Notes: generated by a model from the letters alone, not told the origin. A DNA stretch of 64,000 nucleotides from G963666895 sp963666895 (GCA_963666895.2 CAXXNS010000007.1:12674-76673); one strand, 5' to 3'. Shown: positions 21,475 through 30,924, counted from the first letter of the stretch. Translations and numbers: made by a program.

Positions 21475-21509
21475 GAAAAAGGCCCGCGTGCTCGAAAGAA
21501 CAACGGGCC
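21475..21509 (-). terminator. Rho-independent terminator after hisA
   Basis: GGCCCG and CGGGCC close a 17-base loop on the minus strand and are followed by TTTTTCATG. It lies about 23 bases beyond the hisA stop codon. Confidence 0.65.
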
Positions 21510-21531
21510 GGAATGCTTGCTTTTTCAGCTG

Positions 21532-22260
21532 CTACAAGGAATCGAGAAAGGCCAGGGCCTCTTTCACGTCCAGGGTGCCCACGTAGATGGCCCGGCCGGT
21601 GATGATGCCTTCCAGTCCCTTGGAGCCCAGCGGGGCCAGGGCCCTAACGTCGTCCATGTTGGTCACGCCCCCGGCCGCCACCACGGGCAGCTTGGTGGCC
21701 TGGCAAAGCTTGGTCATGGCTTCCACGTTCACGCCCGACTGCATGCCGTCCCGGGAGATGTCCGTATACACGATGAAGGCCGCGCCGTCCGCCTCCAATC
21801 GAGGCAACACGTCCTCCACGCACATACCGGCGTCCTCCACCCAGCCCTTGGTCTTGAGCCGGCCGTCCCGGGCGTCCAGGGACACGCCGATGCGGCCCGG
21901 GAACTCCTTGCATAACGCGGCGAAGGTCTCGGGCTCGGTCAGGGCGATGGTGCCGATGATAAGCCGGTGCACCCCGGCCTTGAAATAGGCCCCGGCCGTC
22001 TTGGCGTCACGGATGCCCCCGCCCAATTGCACCGGAATGTGGATGGCCGCGCACAGGTCGCGGATGAGGTCGAAGTTCTTGGGCAGGCCGGAAAAGGCCC
22101 CGTCCAGGTCCACCACATGCAGGGCCCGTGAGCCCTGGGCCTCCCAGTAGCGGGCCTGGCCCACCGGGTCCGAGGCGAAGACCGTGACCTCGTCCTCCTT
22201 GCCCTGGGCCAGACGGACGCATTGGCCGTCCTTGATGTCTACGGCGGGGAATAGGATCAC
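21532..22260 (-). CDS. hisA: Phosphoribosylformimino-AICAR-phosphate isomerase
   Basis: A 242-residue (beta/alpha)8 isomerase of histidine biosynthesis. The first strand carries the catalytic Asp (FPAVDIKDGQCVRL) and the fifth the second Asp (YTDISRDGMQSG). Phosphate-binding glycines are in VQLGGGIRD and AAGGVTNMDD. ATG 22260 overlaps the stop of the upstream lipoprotein gene (ATGA), giving the order hisB-lipoprotein-hisA. The other his genes are not in this window. Confidence 0.97.
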   Translation of the reverse strand: MILFPAVDIKDGQCVRLAQGKEDEVTVFASDPVGQARYWEAQGSRALHVVDLDGAFSGLPKNFDLIRDLCAAIHIPVQLGGGIRDAKTAGAYFKAGVHRLIIGTIALTEPETFAALCKEFPGRIGVSLDARDGRLKTKGWVEDAGMCVEDVLPRLEADGAAFIVYTDISRDGMQSGVNVEAMTKLCQATKLPVVAAGGVTNMDDVRALAPLGSKGLEGIITGRAIYVGTLDVKEALAFLDSL

Positions 22261-22904
22261 AGACCGAGCTCAAGAAGCATCTTGTCCAGCCCCTCCACGG
22301 CCAGGTACTTGGCCGTGACCCACTTGCCGTCGCGGTCAAAGAACTTCTCGGCATGGCCCAGGTCGTCGGACAGGGCCTTCTGGGTCTCGTCATAGTGCTT
22401 GCGCACGATGCCGTGGGGCTCGGCGATCTGGATCAGGTAGAGGTCCACCACCACCGAGGCGGGCTCCTCCACGGTGTAGGAGTCGCCCACGCGCTCGCGC
22501 CAGTACAGAATCTGCGGCACGAGCAGATAATCGGTCTTCATGCACCGGCCGACCTCCATCCAGTACTCCAGGGCGGGCCGCTTCTTGCCGCCGCCCAGGT
22601 CGTAGGTGACGATCTCCTGGCACTGGCGGGTGCCCTTGGGCGACACGTAGCCCGTGACCTGGTGGGCGTCGAGGATCATGGTCATGGCCTCGTCCAACTC
22701 GGCCAGCACGACCTTGTCCACGCTGCGGCCTTCCACGCCGATGTATCCGGCCAGGAGCTGCCAGTCGTAGCGCGGGTTGGAGAACCCGGCCACGGCCAGA
22801 CGCCCCTCGGGGCGCTCCATGGGCGGGATGCGGTGCTCGCAGCCGGTCAGGAACAGAAAACCGGCCAGGGCCACGGCCGTGAGAAGAATCGAGCGCGGAT
22901 GCAT
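22257..22904 (-). CDS. Lipoprotein of unknown function inserted between hisB and hisA
   Basis: A 215-residue exported lipoprotein with signal peptide MHPRSILLTAVALAGFLFLTGC; the lipobox LFLTGC puts the lipidated Cys at residue 22. The mature part begins EHRIPPMERPEGRLAVAGFSNPRYDW and looks like a compact alpha/beta domain. A motif such as 'DYLLVPQILYWRERVGDSYTVEEPASVVVDLYLI' recalls periplasmic proteins that answer 'do I have this subunit' in assembly lipoproteins, but no family is recognised with confidence. The gene overlaps hisB by one base (TGATG) and hisA by four, so it is translationally coupled to both, although no histidine role is evident. Confidence 0.8.
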   Translation of the reverse strand: MHPRSILLTAVALAGFLFLTGCEHRIPPMERPEGRLAVAGFSNPRYDWQLLAGYIGVEGRSVDKVVLAELDEAMTMILDAHQVTGYVSPKGTRQCQEIVTYDLGGGKKRPALEYWMEVGRCMKTDYLLVPQILYWRERVGDSYTVEEPASVVVDLYLIQIAEPHGIVRKHYDETQKALSDDLGHAEKFFDRDGKWVTAKYLAVEGLDKMLLELGL

Positions 22905-23512
22905 CAGTCAAGACTCCCTTTGGTGCTGAAGGCGCCTGTCCTTTTGGCCGAATTGGCGGCCGGACCGGCGGCCATGGCCAGGGCCAGGCCCGCGGCCTTG
23001 AAGGCCGCCTCGAGCAGGTGGTGCCCGTTGAGGCCGTACTGGAAATCGATGTGCAGGTTCATGCCCGCCTTGAAGGCCACGGACTTGAAGAATTCCCGGT
23101 AGAGGTCCTTTTCCTCGCCGCCCACGATGTGCGGCAGGCAGTCGTCGCGGTAGACCAGGTAGGGGCGGCCGGACAGGTCCACCACCACCCGGGCCAGGGA
23201 CTCGTCCATGGGCACGTAGGCCCAGCCCACCCGGGCGATGTTCGACTTGTTCCCCAGGGCGGCGGCCAGGGCCTCGCCCAGGCAAAGCCCCACGTCCTCC
23301 AGGGTGTGGTGGCCGTCCACTTCCAGGTCGCCCGTGCAGGCGATGGTCAGGTCGAACCCGGCCCAATAGCCCAGCAGGGTCAGCATGTGGTCGGCGAACC
23401 CGAGCCCGATGGAAATGTCCGTGACGCCCGTGCCGTCGAGGGCGAGCGTCAGGCGGATGTCGGTTTCCTTGGTGGTCCGTTCGACAACCGCGGACCTGGT
23501 TGGGGACGTCAT
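22904..23512 (-). CDS. hisB: Imidazoleglycerol-phosphate dehydratase
   Basis: A 202-residue single-domain dehydratase of histidine biosynthesis (not the HisB fusion of enterobacteria). The metal-binding HHxxED motif is seen as DGHHTLEDVG and again in the C-terminal repeat as NGHHLLEAAFKA, the diagnostic pair for this family. ATG 23512 is chosen because AAGGAG lies ten bases upstream and the sequence from VVERTTKETDIRL on matches the family; an upstream in-frame ATG at 23548 lacks such a site. It is followed by a one-base overlap with the lipoprotein gene. Confidence 0.95.
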   Translation of the reverse strand: MTSPTRSAVVERTTKETDIRLTLALDGTGVTDISIGLGFADHMLTLLGYWAGFDLTIACTGDLEVDGHHTLEDVGLCLGEALAAALGNKSNIARVGWAYVPMDESLARVVVDLSGRPYLVYRDDCLPHIVGGEEKDLYREFFKSVAFKAGMNLHIDFQYGLNGHHLLEAAFKAAGLALAMAAGPAANSAKRTGAFSTKGSLD

Positions 23513-23588
23513 GTCGGCATGGCTCCTTTGGCCCGGGAGGTTACCCAAAAACCTGACGAAAGGGAACCGTCCGCGACATGGCCGTTTT

Positions 23589-24638
23589 TTACGCTCCCCC
23601 GGCCTGGGATTCGGCCTCGCGCTTCTTGCGCTCGCGGCCGAAGAAGAAGGCCACCCAGATGGACATCTCGTAGAGCAGAATCAGGGGTCCGGCCATGAGG
23701 GATTGGGTGAACGGGTCCGGCGGGGTCAGAATAGCGGCCACGCAGAAGGACACCAGGATGGCGTACTTGCGCTTCTTGCGCATGCCCTTGGACGTGACCA
23801 TGCCCAGCCGGGCCAGGAAGAACACGAACAGCGGCATCTCGAAGACCAGGCCGAAGGCGAACAGGAGCTTCAAGGAGAAGCCCAGGTACTCCGAGAGCTT
23901 GGGCGTGAACGACACCATGGGCGTGGCGTAGCTGGCGAAGAAGTCGAAGCCGAAGGGGAAGACCACGAAGTAGCCGAACAGCGCGCCGGTGACGAAGAAC
24001 ACGGCCGAAACCGCGGCCATGGGCGCGATCCACTTGCGCTCGTGGGTGTAGAGCCCCGGGGCCACGAACAGCCACAGCTGATAGAAGATGTAGGGCGAGA
24101 CCAGGAAGAACCCGGCCACCGCGGCCACCTTGACGTGGGCGAAAAAGGCCTCGGGCGGATAGGTGTAGATGAAGTGGCCCCGCTCCACCACCACCTTGAC
24201 CGTGGCGTCGCGCACCGCGTCCAGGAACACGGGAATCTGGTCCACGTATTCGAAGTGCAGGTCGGTCATGACCTGCTGCAGGGCAGCGGAAAACTTTTCG
24301 AAAAAGTCCGGGGACAGGACGTGCTTGGTGTCCTCGATCTTGGTCAGGGCCTCGCGCATGGGCTCCATGAGCGCGATGAACATCTGCTCGGCGAACGCGT
24401 AGCAGGCCAGAAAGCCCACGCCCAGGCCGATGGCCGAGCGGACAAGGCGCTTGCGGAGCTCGCCCAGATGGTCGAACAGGCCCATGCGGCCGAGGTTTTC
24501 CTCGTCGCCCTTGCCCTTTTCTTCCTGGGACTCGGACTTGTCCCCCTCGGACTTGGCTTCTTCGGGCTTGACCGCTTCGGACTCGGCCTGCCCGTCCTGG
24601 GGCTTGTTCTCTTCGGGTTTCTTGGTCTCGTCGGTCAT
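23589..24638 (-). CDS. tatC: Twin-arginine translocase subunit TatC
   Basis: A 349-residue inner-membrane receptor for twin-arginine signal peptides. Six helices are visible after the conserved FDHLGELRKRLVRSAIGLGVG entrance. An unusually long, charged N-terminal extension (about 50 residues rich in Glu, Lys and Ser) and a long first periplasmic loop make it about 100 residues longer than E. coli TatC. ATG 24638 overlaps the tatB stop (ATGA). Sulfate reducers export many metalloenzymes, such as periplasmic hydrogenases, by this route. Confidence 0.95.
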   Translation of the reverse strand: MTDETKKPEENKPQDGQAESEAVKPEEAKSEGDKSESQEEKGKGDEENLGRMGLFDHLGELRKRLVRSAIGLGVGFLACYAFAEQMFIALMEPMREALTKIEDTKHVLSPDFFEKFSAALQQVMTDLHFEYVDQIPVFLDAVRDATVKVVVERGHFIYTYPPEAFFAHVKVAAVAGFFLVSPYIFYQLWLFVAPGLYTHERKWIAPMAAVSAVFFVTGALFGYFVVFPFGFDFFASYATPMVSFTPKLSEYLGFSLKLLFAFGLVFEMPLFVFFLARLGMVTSKGMRKKRKYAILVSFCVAAILTPPDPFTQSLMAGPLILLYEMSIWVAFFFGRERKKREAESQAGGA

Positions 24639-25039
24639 GCCATCTTCCCGGTGGTGGGAGGCACGGTATCCGCGCTCTTTTCGGGCTCGTCGTTGGCGGG
24701 CACGTCCGTGGCCGGGGTGCCGTGAACCGGCTCGGTGGAGGCGGTCTCGGTCGCGGTCTCGGCGGGCTTGTCCCCGACGGCCTTGTCAGCCTCCTCGGGC
24801 TTCTTCTCCTCCACCGCGGTTTCCACTGTCTCCTTGAGCTTCTTTTCCTCTTCCTTGATCTCCTTCTCCGCCTTCTTGACCTCCTTGTCGAAGGTCTCCT
24901 TGACGTCGGAGCTGACGCGCTTGAACTCGGCCATGCCCTTGCCCAGGGTGCGCATCAGGTCGGGAAGCTTCTTGGGCCCGATGACGATGAGCGCCACAAT
25001 GATGATGATGAAAAGTTCCGTGGAGCCGATTCCAAACAT
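24635..25039 (-). CDS. tatB: Twin-arginine translocase subunit TatB
   Basis: A 134-residue Tat component with a single N-terminal helix (MFGIGSTELFIIIIVALIVIGPKKLPDL). The Glu in STELF and the GPKKLP hinge are typical of TatA/B. An amphipathic helix follows, then a long Glu/Lys-rich coil and a low-complexity Ala/Thr/Pro/Glu tail. The length of the coil and the overlap with tatC favour TatB over TatA. It lies 30 bases downstream of guaA. Confidence 0.88.
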   Translation of the reverse strand: MFGIGSTELFIIIIVALIVIGPKKLPDLMRTLGKGMAEFKRVSSDVKETFDKEVKKAEKEIKEEEKKLKETVETAVEEKKPEEADKAVGDKPAETATETASTEPVHGTPATDVPANDEPEKSADTVPPTTGKMA

Positions 25040-25069
25040 AAGCTACTTCCGTGGAGTGTTATGGCCTGC

Positions 25070-26617
25070 CTATTCCCATTCTATAGTAGATGGCGGCTTG
25101 GAGGAGATGTCCAGGACCACCCGGTTCACCCCCTTGACCTCGTTGATGATGCGGCCCGAGATGCGGGCCAGAATCTCGCTGGGCAGCCGCGACCAGTCCG
25201 CGGTCATGGCGTCCACCGAGTCCACGATGCGCAGGGCGATGACGTGCTCGTAGGTGCGGTCGTCGCCCATGACGCCCACGGTCTTGAGCGGCAGGAGCAC
25301 TGCGAAGCCCTGCCACACCTTGCGGTACCAGTCCGAGGCGCGCAGCTCGGCCGTGACGATCTTGTCCGCCTGGCGCAGGATCTCGAGGCGCTCCTCCGTG
25401 ACCTCGCCGATGACGCGGATGGCCAGGCCCGGGCCCGGGAAGGGGTGGCGCCAGATGATGTCCTCGCTCATGCCCAGTTCGTAGGCCACCTTGCGAACCT
25501 CGTCCTTGAACAGCTCGCGCAGGGGCTCCACCAGGGCCAGGTCCATCTTCTCGGGCAGGCCGCCCACGTTGTGGTGGCTCTTGATGACCGCGCTGGGGCC
25601 CTTGAAAGACACGGACTCGATGACGTCGGGATAGAGCGTGCCCTGGCCCAGGTAACGTACGCCCTTGATGGACTCGGCCTCGCGCTGAAACACGTCGATG
25701 AAGGTGTAGCCGATAATCTTGCGCTTCTGCTCCGGGTCCTTGACTCCCTTGAGCTTGTCCAGGAACTCGGCCCGGGCGTCCACGCAGGTCACGTTGAGGT
25801 CGAAGTGCTCCTCCAGGAAGCCGATGACTTCCTGGCGCTCGTTCATCCGCAGCAGGCCGTTGTCCACGAAGATGCAGTACAGGTTCTTGCCGATGGCGCG
25901 GTGCAGGAGCACGGCGGCCACGGTGGAATCGATGCCCCCGGACAGGCCCAGGACCACCTTGCCGTCCCCGATCTTGTCCTTGAGATCCTGGATGGTGGAC
26001 TCCACGAACCCGGCCATGGTCCAGCCCGGCACCAGCCCGGCCACCTTGAACAGGAAATTCTGCAGGATGATGTTGCCGTCCTCGGTGTGGGCCACCTCGG
26101 GGTGGAACTGGAGGGCGTAGATCTTCCTGTGCGCGTCGCCCATGGCCGCGAAGGGGATGGACTCGGTGCGCCCCATGATCTCGAACCCGTCGGGCAGGGC
26201 CTCAACCCGGTCGCCGTGGGACATCCACACGGTCAGGGAGCCGACGTCCTCCACGCCCTGGAACAGGAGCGACCCGGCGTCGCCCACCAGCTCGGCCCGG
26301 CCGTACTCGCGGTCGGACGAGGCCACCACGCGGCCGCCCAGCATATGCGACAGAAGCTGCATGCCGTAGCAGATGCCCAGGATGGGCAGGCCCATCTCCA
26401 GGTAGCGGGGGTCCAGGCCCGGGGAATCCGGGCCCAGCACGCTGGACGGGCCGCCCGAGAGTACCAGGGCTCCGGGAGCCAGGGCCTCGACCACGGCCGG
26501 GTCCGTGTTGCAGGGATGGATCTCGGAATAGACACCGGCCTCGCGGATGCGGCGCGCGATGAGCTGGGTATACTGGGACCCGAAGTCCAGGATGACCACG
26601 GAGTTCTTGTGTTGCAT
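25070..26617 (-). CDS. guaA: GMP synthase (glutamine-hydrolysing)
   Basis: A 515-residue enzyme that aminates XMP to GMP. The N-terminal class-I glutaminase has its nucleophile in GICYGMQLL and the catalytic His/Glu in LQFHPEVAHTEDG. The ATP pyrophosphatase domain has the P-loop VLGLSGGIDSTVAA, and the dimerisation domain ends PSTIEWE. The gene is 43 bases downstream of guaB, giving a guaBA operon, and 30 bases upstream of tatB. Confidence 0.99.
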   Translation of the reverse strand: MQHKNSVVILDFGSQYTQLIARRIREAGVYSEIHPCNTDPAVVEALAPGALVLSGGPSSVLGPDSPGLDPRYLEMGLPILGICYGMQLLSHMLGGRVVASSDREYGRAELVGDAGSLLFQGVEDVGSLTVWMSHGDRVEALPDGFEIMGRTESIPFAAMGDAHRKIYALQFHPEVAHTEDGNIILQNFLFKVAGLVPGWTMAGFVESTIQDLKDKIGDGKVVLGLSGGIDSTVAAVLLHRAIGKNLYCIFVDNGLLRMNERQEVIGFLEEHFDLNVTCVDARAEFLDKLKGVKDPEQKRKIIGYTFIDVFQREAESIKGVRYLGQGTLYPDVIESVSFKGPSAVIKSHHNVGGLPEKMDLALVEPLRELFKDEVRKVAYELGMSEDIIWRHPFPGPGLAIRVIGEVTEERLEILRQADKIVTAELRASDWYRKVWQGFAVLLPLKTVGVMGDDRTYEHVIALRIVDSVDAMTADWSRLPSEILARISGRIINEVKGVNRVVLDISSKPPSTIEWE

Positions 26618-26660
26618 GGGCTTGTTCCCTACGCGAAAGCCATCTGCTTGAAAAGGCCGA

Positions 26661-28118
26661 TTATGAGGACTCGACCCTGTAGTTCGGAGCCTCTTTGGTA
26701 ATTATTACGTCATGCACGTGGGACTCCTTGAGCCCGGCCGGGGAGATCTGGGTGAAGCGGGCGTTGTTCTGCAACTCCCAGATGTTGGCGCACCCGGTAT
26801 AGCCCATGCCCGAGCGCAGCCCGCCCACCAGTTGGTGGATGGACTCGGACACCGGGCCCCGGTACGGCACGCGGCCGACGATTCCCTCGGGCACCAGCTT
26901 CTTGGACTTCTCCTGGAAGTAGCGGTCCTTGCTGCCGTCCTTCATGGCGTCGATGGAGCCCATGCCCCGGTAGATCTTGTAGGTCCGGCCCTGGTAGAGC
27001 ACGGTCTCGCCCGGGCTCTCCTCGGTGCCGGCCAGGAGCGAGCCCATCATGACCGAGTCCGCGCCCGCGGCGATGGCCTTGACGATGTCGCCTGAGAACT
27101 TGACCCCGCCGTCGGCGATGAGGTTCTTGTCCTCCTCGCGGCAGGCCTTGGCGCACTCCATGATGGCCGTGATCTGGGGCACGCCCACCCCGGCCACCAC
27201 GCGGGTGGTGCAGATGCTCCCGGGGCCGATGCCCACCTTGACCGTGTCCACCCCGGCCTTGATGAGCGCCTTGGCTCCGGCATAGGTGGCCACGTTGCCG
27301 CCGATGATCTGGGCCTTGGGAAAGGCGGCCCGCAGCTCGGACGTGGCGTTCAGGATGTTCCTGGAGTGCCCGTGGGCCGAGTCCAGGACCAGAAAGTCGC
27401 AGCCCGCCCGGAGCAGGGCCTCGGCCCGCTCGATGCCGGCCTGGCCCACGCCCACGGCCGCGCCCACACGCAGGCGTCCGTAGGGGTCCTTGCAGGCGTT
27501 GGGGTACTTCTTGACCTTCTCGATGTCCTTGATGGTGATCAGGCCCTTGAGCTTGCCCGCCTCGTCCACCACCAGCAGCTTCTCGATGCGGTGCTTGTGG
27601 AGCAGGTCCTTGGCGTCCTCGGGCTCGATGCCCTCGGGCACCGTGACCAGATCCATGTGGGTCATGACGTCCTTGACCAGGCAGGAGGCGTCCTTGACGA
27701 ACCGGATGTCGCGGTTGGTGACGATGCCCACCAGGAGCTCGCCGTCCACCACGGGCAGGCCGGAGATGCGGTAGTCGCTCATGATCCGCATGACCAGCTC
27801 CACGGTGTCGTCGGGATGCACGGTCAGGGGATCGCTGATCATGCCGGACTCGGACTTCTTGACCCGGTCCACCTCCCGAACCTGCTCCTCGATGCCCATG
27901 TTCTTGTGGATCACGCCCACGCCGCCGTGGCGGGCCATGGAGATGGCCATGTGGGCCTCGGTGACGGTGTCCATGGCCGCGGACAACAACGGGATGTTCA
28001 GGCGCACCTCGGGGGTCAGCTGGGTGGAGACGTCCACGGTGTCGGGCAGGACCTCGGAGTACTCGGGAAGCAGCAGTACGTCGTCGAAGGTCAGTGCCTT
28101 TTCAATCTTCTTGTCCAT
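26661..28118 (-). CDS. guaB: IMP dehydrogenase
   Basis: A 485-residue enzyme that oxidises IMP to XMP, the committed step of GMP synthesis. The catalytic Cys lies in GIGPGSICTTRVVAGVG. Tandem CBS domains are inserted at about residues 95-205. The mobile flap contains the YRGMGSIDAM and GRVPYRGP segments. The ATG at 28118 follows an AAGGAG site. It is 28 bases from the livF stop with no terminator between them, so read-through from the liv operon is likely. Confidence 0.99.
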   Translation of the reverse strand: MDKKIEKALTFDDVLLLPEYSEVLPDTVDVSTQLTPEVRLNIPLLSAAMDTVTEAHMAISMARHGGVGVIHKNMGIEEQVREVDRVKKSESGMISDPLTVHPDDTVELVMRIMSDYRISGLPVVDGELLVGIVTNRDIRFVKDASCLVKDVMTHMDLVTVPEGIEPEDAKDLLHKHRIEKLLVVDEAGKLKGLITIKDIEKVKKYPNACKDPYGRLRVGAAVGVGQAGIERAEALLRAGCDFLVLDSAHGHSRNILNATSELRAAFPKAQIIGGNVATYAGAKALIKAGVDTVKVGIGPGSICTTRVVAGVGVPQITAIMECAKACREEDKNLIADGGVKFSGDIVKAIAAGADSVMMGSLLAGTEESPGETVLYQGRTYKIYRGMGSIDAMKDGSKDRYFQEKSKKLVPEGIVGRVPYRGPVSESIHQLVGGLRSGMGYTGCANIWELQNNARFTQISPAGLKESHVHDVIITKEAPNYRVESS

Positions 28119-28146
28119 GCCTGTCTCCTTGATATCCTTTGCGGTC

Positions 28147-28866
28147 CTACAGTCCCAGGTAGGCCCGCTTCACGTTCTCGTCGGCCAGCAGGACGGCCGA
28201 ATCGTCGGCCATGGTGATGCGTCCGCTCTCCATGACGTAGCCCCGGTGCGCCACCTTGAGGGCCAGGTTGGCGTTCTGCTCCACCAGGAAGATGGTGGTC
28301 CGGCTCTCCTGGTTGATCTGGGCGATGATCTCGAAGATCTGCCGGGTCACCAGGGGGGCCAGTCCCATGGACGGCTCGTCCAGCAGGAGCACCTTGGGCC
28401 TGGCCATGAGCGCCCGGCCCATGGCCAGCATCTGCTGCTCGCCGCCGGACAGGGTGCCTCCGGCCTGCTTGCGCCGCTGGGCCAGGATGGGGAAGAGCTC
28501 GAACACGTACTCGTTGTCGCGGCGTATGCCCTCCTCGTCCCGCCGCAGGAACGCGCCCATGTCCAGGTTCTCCTGCACGGTCAGGCCGGGGAAGATGAGG
28601 CGTCCCTCGGGCACCTGGCAAATGCCCAGGGCCACCACCTCGTCCGGGCTCATGCCCGTGATGTCCGCGCCCTGGAAGAGCACCGCGCCCTGCCGGGGCG
28701 ACACCACGCCGCAGATGCTCATGAGCGTGGTGGTCTTGCCCGCGCCGTTGGCCCCGATGAGGGTGATGATCTCGCCCTCGTCCACGGTGATGGACACGCC
28801 GCGCAGGGCCTGGATCTGGCCGTAATAGGCGTCGATGCTCCTGACCTCGAGGATGGGTTCGCTCAT
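28147..28866 (-). CDS. livF: Branched-chain amino acid ABC transporter ATPase LivF
   Basis: A 239-residue ABC ATPase on the cytoplasmic face of the importer. Walker A is GANGAGKTTTL, the signature TLSGGEQQMLAMGRALM, and Walker B VLLLDEPSMGL with the switch His region TIFLVEQNA. The AYYGQIQALRGVSITV opening is characteristic of LivF. It overlaps livG by four bases (ATGA) and is the last gene of livKHMGF. Confidence 0.96.
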   Translation of the reverse strand: MSEPILEVRSIDAYYGQIQALRGVSITVDEGEIITLIGANGAGKTTTLMSICGVVSPRQGAVLFQGADITGMSPDEVVALGICQVPEGRLIFPGLTVQENLDMGAFLRRDEEGIRRDNEYVFELFPILAQRRKQAGGTLSGGEQQMLAMGRALMARPKVLLLDEPSMGLAPLVTRQIFEIIAQINQESRTTIFLVEQNANLALKVAHRGYVMESGRITMADDSAVLLADENVKRAYLGL

Positions 28867-29657
28867 TCTTCCTCCTCCCCGAGATAGGCCTTGATCACTT
28901 CCGGGTCGCGGCTGACCTCGGCCGGGGTGCCCGCGGCGATGAGGCGGCCGTAGTCCATGACGTGGACCCGGTCGGACAGGCTCATGACCATCTTCATGTC
29001 GTGTTCGATCAGGAGAATGGAAACGTCCAGGTCGGTGGCGATGGCGCGCACCAGCCGCTCCAGCGCCTTGGTCTCCTGGGGGTTCATGCCCGCGGCCGGC
29101 TCGTCCAGCAGGAGCAGGAAAGGCTCGGTGGCCAGGGCCCGGGCGATCTCCAGGCGGCGCTGCGCCCCATAGGGCAAGTTGGCGGCCAGCTCGTTGACGA
29201 ACCGCTCCAGGCCCACCCGCTTGAGGTACTGGTAGCTCTTGTCCACCACCTCGGCTTCCTGGCGGCGGGTGCGCGGGTCGCGCATGACAGCGCCCAGGAT
29301 GCCGGTGCGGTTGCGGCAGTGCCTCCCGATCATGACGTTCTCCAGCACGGACATGCTGGGGAACAGGCGGATGTTCTGGAAGGTGCGGGCCAGGCCGATC
29401 TCGGTGACGTGGTTGGGCTTCCGGCCGTTGAGGCGCACCGGCTTGGTGCCGGGCCGCTCGGCCTCCATGGACCCGCCCGTGGGCTCGTAGATGCCGGTGA
29501 TGCAGTTGAAGAAGGTGGTCTTGCCCGCGCCGTTGGGCCCGATGAGCGCGGCCACCTCGCCCTTGGCCACGTGCATGTCCACGCTGTCCAGGGCCCGGAT
29601 GCCGCCGAAGTCCATGGTCAGGCCCTGGACCCGGAGCACGGAGGAGTGGCTAGTCAT
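28863..29657 (-). CDS. livG: Branched-chain amino acid ABC transporter ATPase LivG
   Basis: A 264-residue ABC ATPase, partner of LivF. Walker A GPNGAGKTTFFNCITG, signature YGAQRRLEIARAL (the usual variant in LivG) and Walker B LLLLDEPAAGMNPQET are complete. The FGGIRALDSVDMHV start is typical. It overlaps livM by eight bases and livF by four, so the three are translated together. Confidence 0.96.
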   Translation of the reverse strand: MTSHSSVLRVQGLTMDFGGIRALDSVDMHVAKGEVAALIGPNGAGKTTFFNCITGIYEPTGGSMEAERPGTKPVRLNGRKPNHVTEIGLARTFQNIRLFPSMSVLENVMIGRHCRNRTGILGAVMRDPRTRRQEAEVVDKSYQYLKRVGLERFVNELAANLPYGAQRRLEIARALATEPFLLLLDEPAAGMNPQETKALERLVRAIATDLDVSILLIEHDMKMVMSLSDRVHVMDYGRLIAAGTPAEVSRDPEVIKAYLGEEEE

Positions 29658-30915
29658 CGACCGTCACCTCCTCCTTGTATTCGTAGCTTCGCCGCTTGGC
29701 CGAGATGAGGCCCTGCGGGCGGAAGACCATGATCAGGACCAGGAAACCGCCGAAGGCCAGCATGCGGAACTGCTCCAGCCCCCGGAGCCACTCCGGCAGC
29801 AGGACCAGCACCAGCGCGCCCAGCATGACGCCCGGGATGGAGCCCATGCCGCCCACCACCACGATGGACAGGATGACGATGGATTCCATGAGCGTGAAGC
29901 TGCCCGGGTTGATGAAGCCGATGTTGGCCGCGAAGCACACGCCGCCCATGGCCGCCCAGGTGGCTCCCAGGGCGAAGGCCGTCAGCTTGGTCTTGGCCTT
30001 GTCGATGCCCATGGCCTGGCAGGCGACCTCGTCTTCCTTGAGCGCCTCCCAGGCCCGGCCTATGCGCGAGTTCTTGAGCCGGTTGACCACGAAGATGGTA
30101 AAGATCAGCAGCCCGATCATGATGTAGTACATGTAGGTGGTGGCCTGCATGGCGCCCATCTCCACCCCGAACAGGGGCGGCCGGGCGATGCCCGAGATGC
30201 CGGAGGGCCCCATGGTGAAGGAGCCCCAGTTCTCGAGCACCAGCCGGATGATCTCCCCGAAGCCCAGGGTGACGATGGCCAGGTAGTCGCCCCGCAGCCT
30301 GAGCACCGGGTAGCCCAGCAGGACGCCGCACAGCGCGCCCAGGAACATGGCCCCGGGCAGAACGGCCCAGAAGCTGATGCCGAAATGGTGGTCCAGCAGG
30401 GCGTAGGCGTACGCGCCCACGGCGTAGAAAGCCACGAACCCCAGGTCCAGCAGCCCGGCCAGGCCGATGACGATGTTCAGGCCCAGGCCGAGCATGATCC
30501 AGATCATGAACTTCACCAGGATGGTTGTCTGGTAGAAGTTCACGAACTGCGGAAGCATCAGGGCCCCGACGCAGACCACCAGGGCCAGGGGCAGGAACAC
30601 CTTGCGTTCGCCGAACAGGCGGCGGCCCTTCTCCATGGCCCCGGCCCAGGACGGCGAGATGGTGGCCAGCAGGCTCTTGCCCGTCCCGTACTGCTTGCGG
30701 GCCATGGAGAACCGCCAGACGTAGGACAGGAAGAAGATGGACACCCCGATGTAGATCAGGTTCTGGAAGCGCCAGGTGATGGTGTCGTTGATGGTGTCGA
30801 CCTTGATGCACAGGATGGGGAAGGTCAGGAACATGAACCACAGGCCGGCCAGCAGGGAGCGCTTGAGCTCGGTCAGCCAGCCTTTGGCGTGTGCGTTGCG
30901 TTTGCGTTGCGCCAT
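29650..30915 (-). CDS. livM: Branched-chain amino acid ABC transporter permease LivM
   Basis: A 421-residue inner-membrane permease. Residues ~1-130 are an N-terminal extension with three hydrophobic segments. The core permease has the conserved LGLNIVIGLAGLLDLGFVAFYAVGAY segment and, near the end, SIVILSIVVVGGMGSIPGVMLGALVLVLLPE. Together with LivH it forms the channel. The start at ATG 30915 gives a basic cytoplasmic N-terminus. It begins 9 bases after livH. Confidence 0.94.
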   Translation of the reverse strand: MAQRKRNAHAKGWLTELKRSLLAGLWFMFLTFPILCIKVDTINDTITWRFQNLIYIGVSIFFLSYVWRFSMARKQYGTGKSLLATISPSWAGAMEKGRRLFGERKVFLPLALVVCVGALMLPQFVNFYQTTILVKFMIWIMLGLGLNIVIGLAGLLDLGFVAFYAVGAYAYALLDHHFGISFWAVLPGAMFLGALCGVLLGYPVLRLRGDYLAIVTLGFGEIIRLVLENWGSFTMGPSGISGIARPPLFGVEMGAMQATTYMYYIMIGLLIFTIFVVNRLKNSRIGRAWEALKEDEVACQAMGIDKAKTKLTAFALGATWAAMGGVCFAANIGFINPGSFTLMESIVILSIVVVGGMGSIPGVMLGALVLVLLPEWLRGLEQFRMLAFGGFLVLIMVFRPQGLISAKRRSYEYKEEVTVDD

Positions 30916-30924
30916 ACCGACCTC

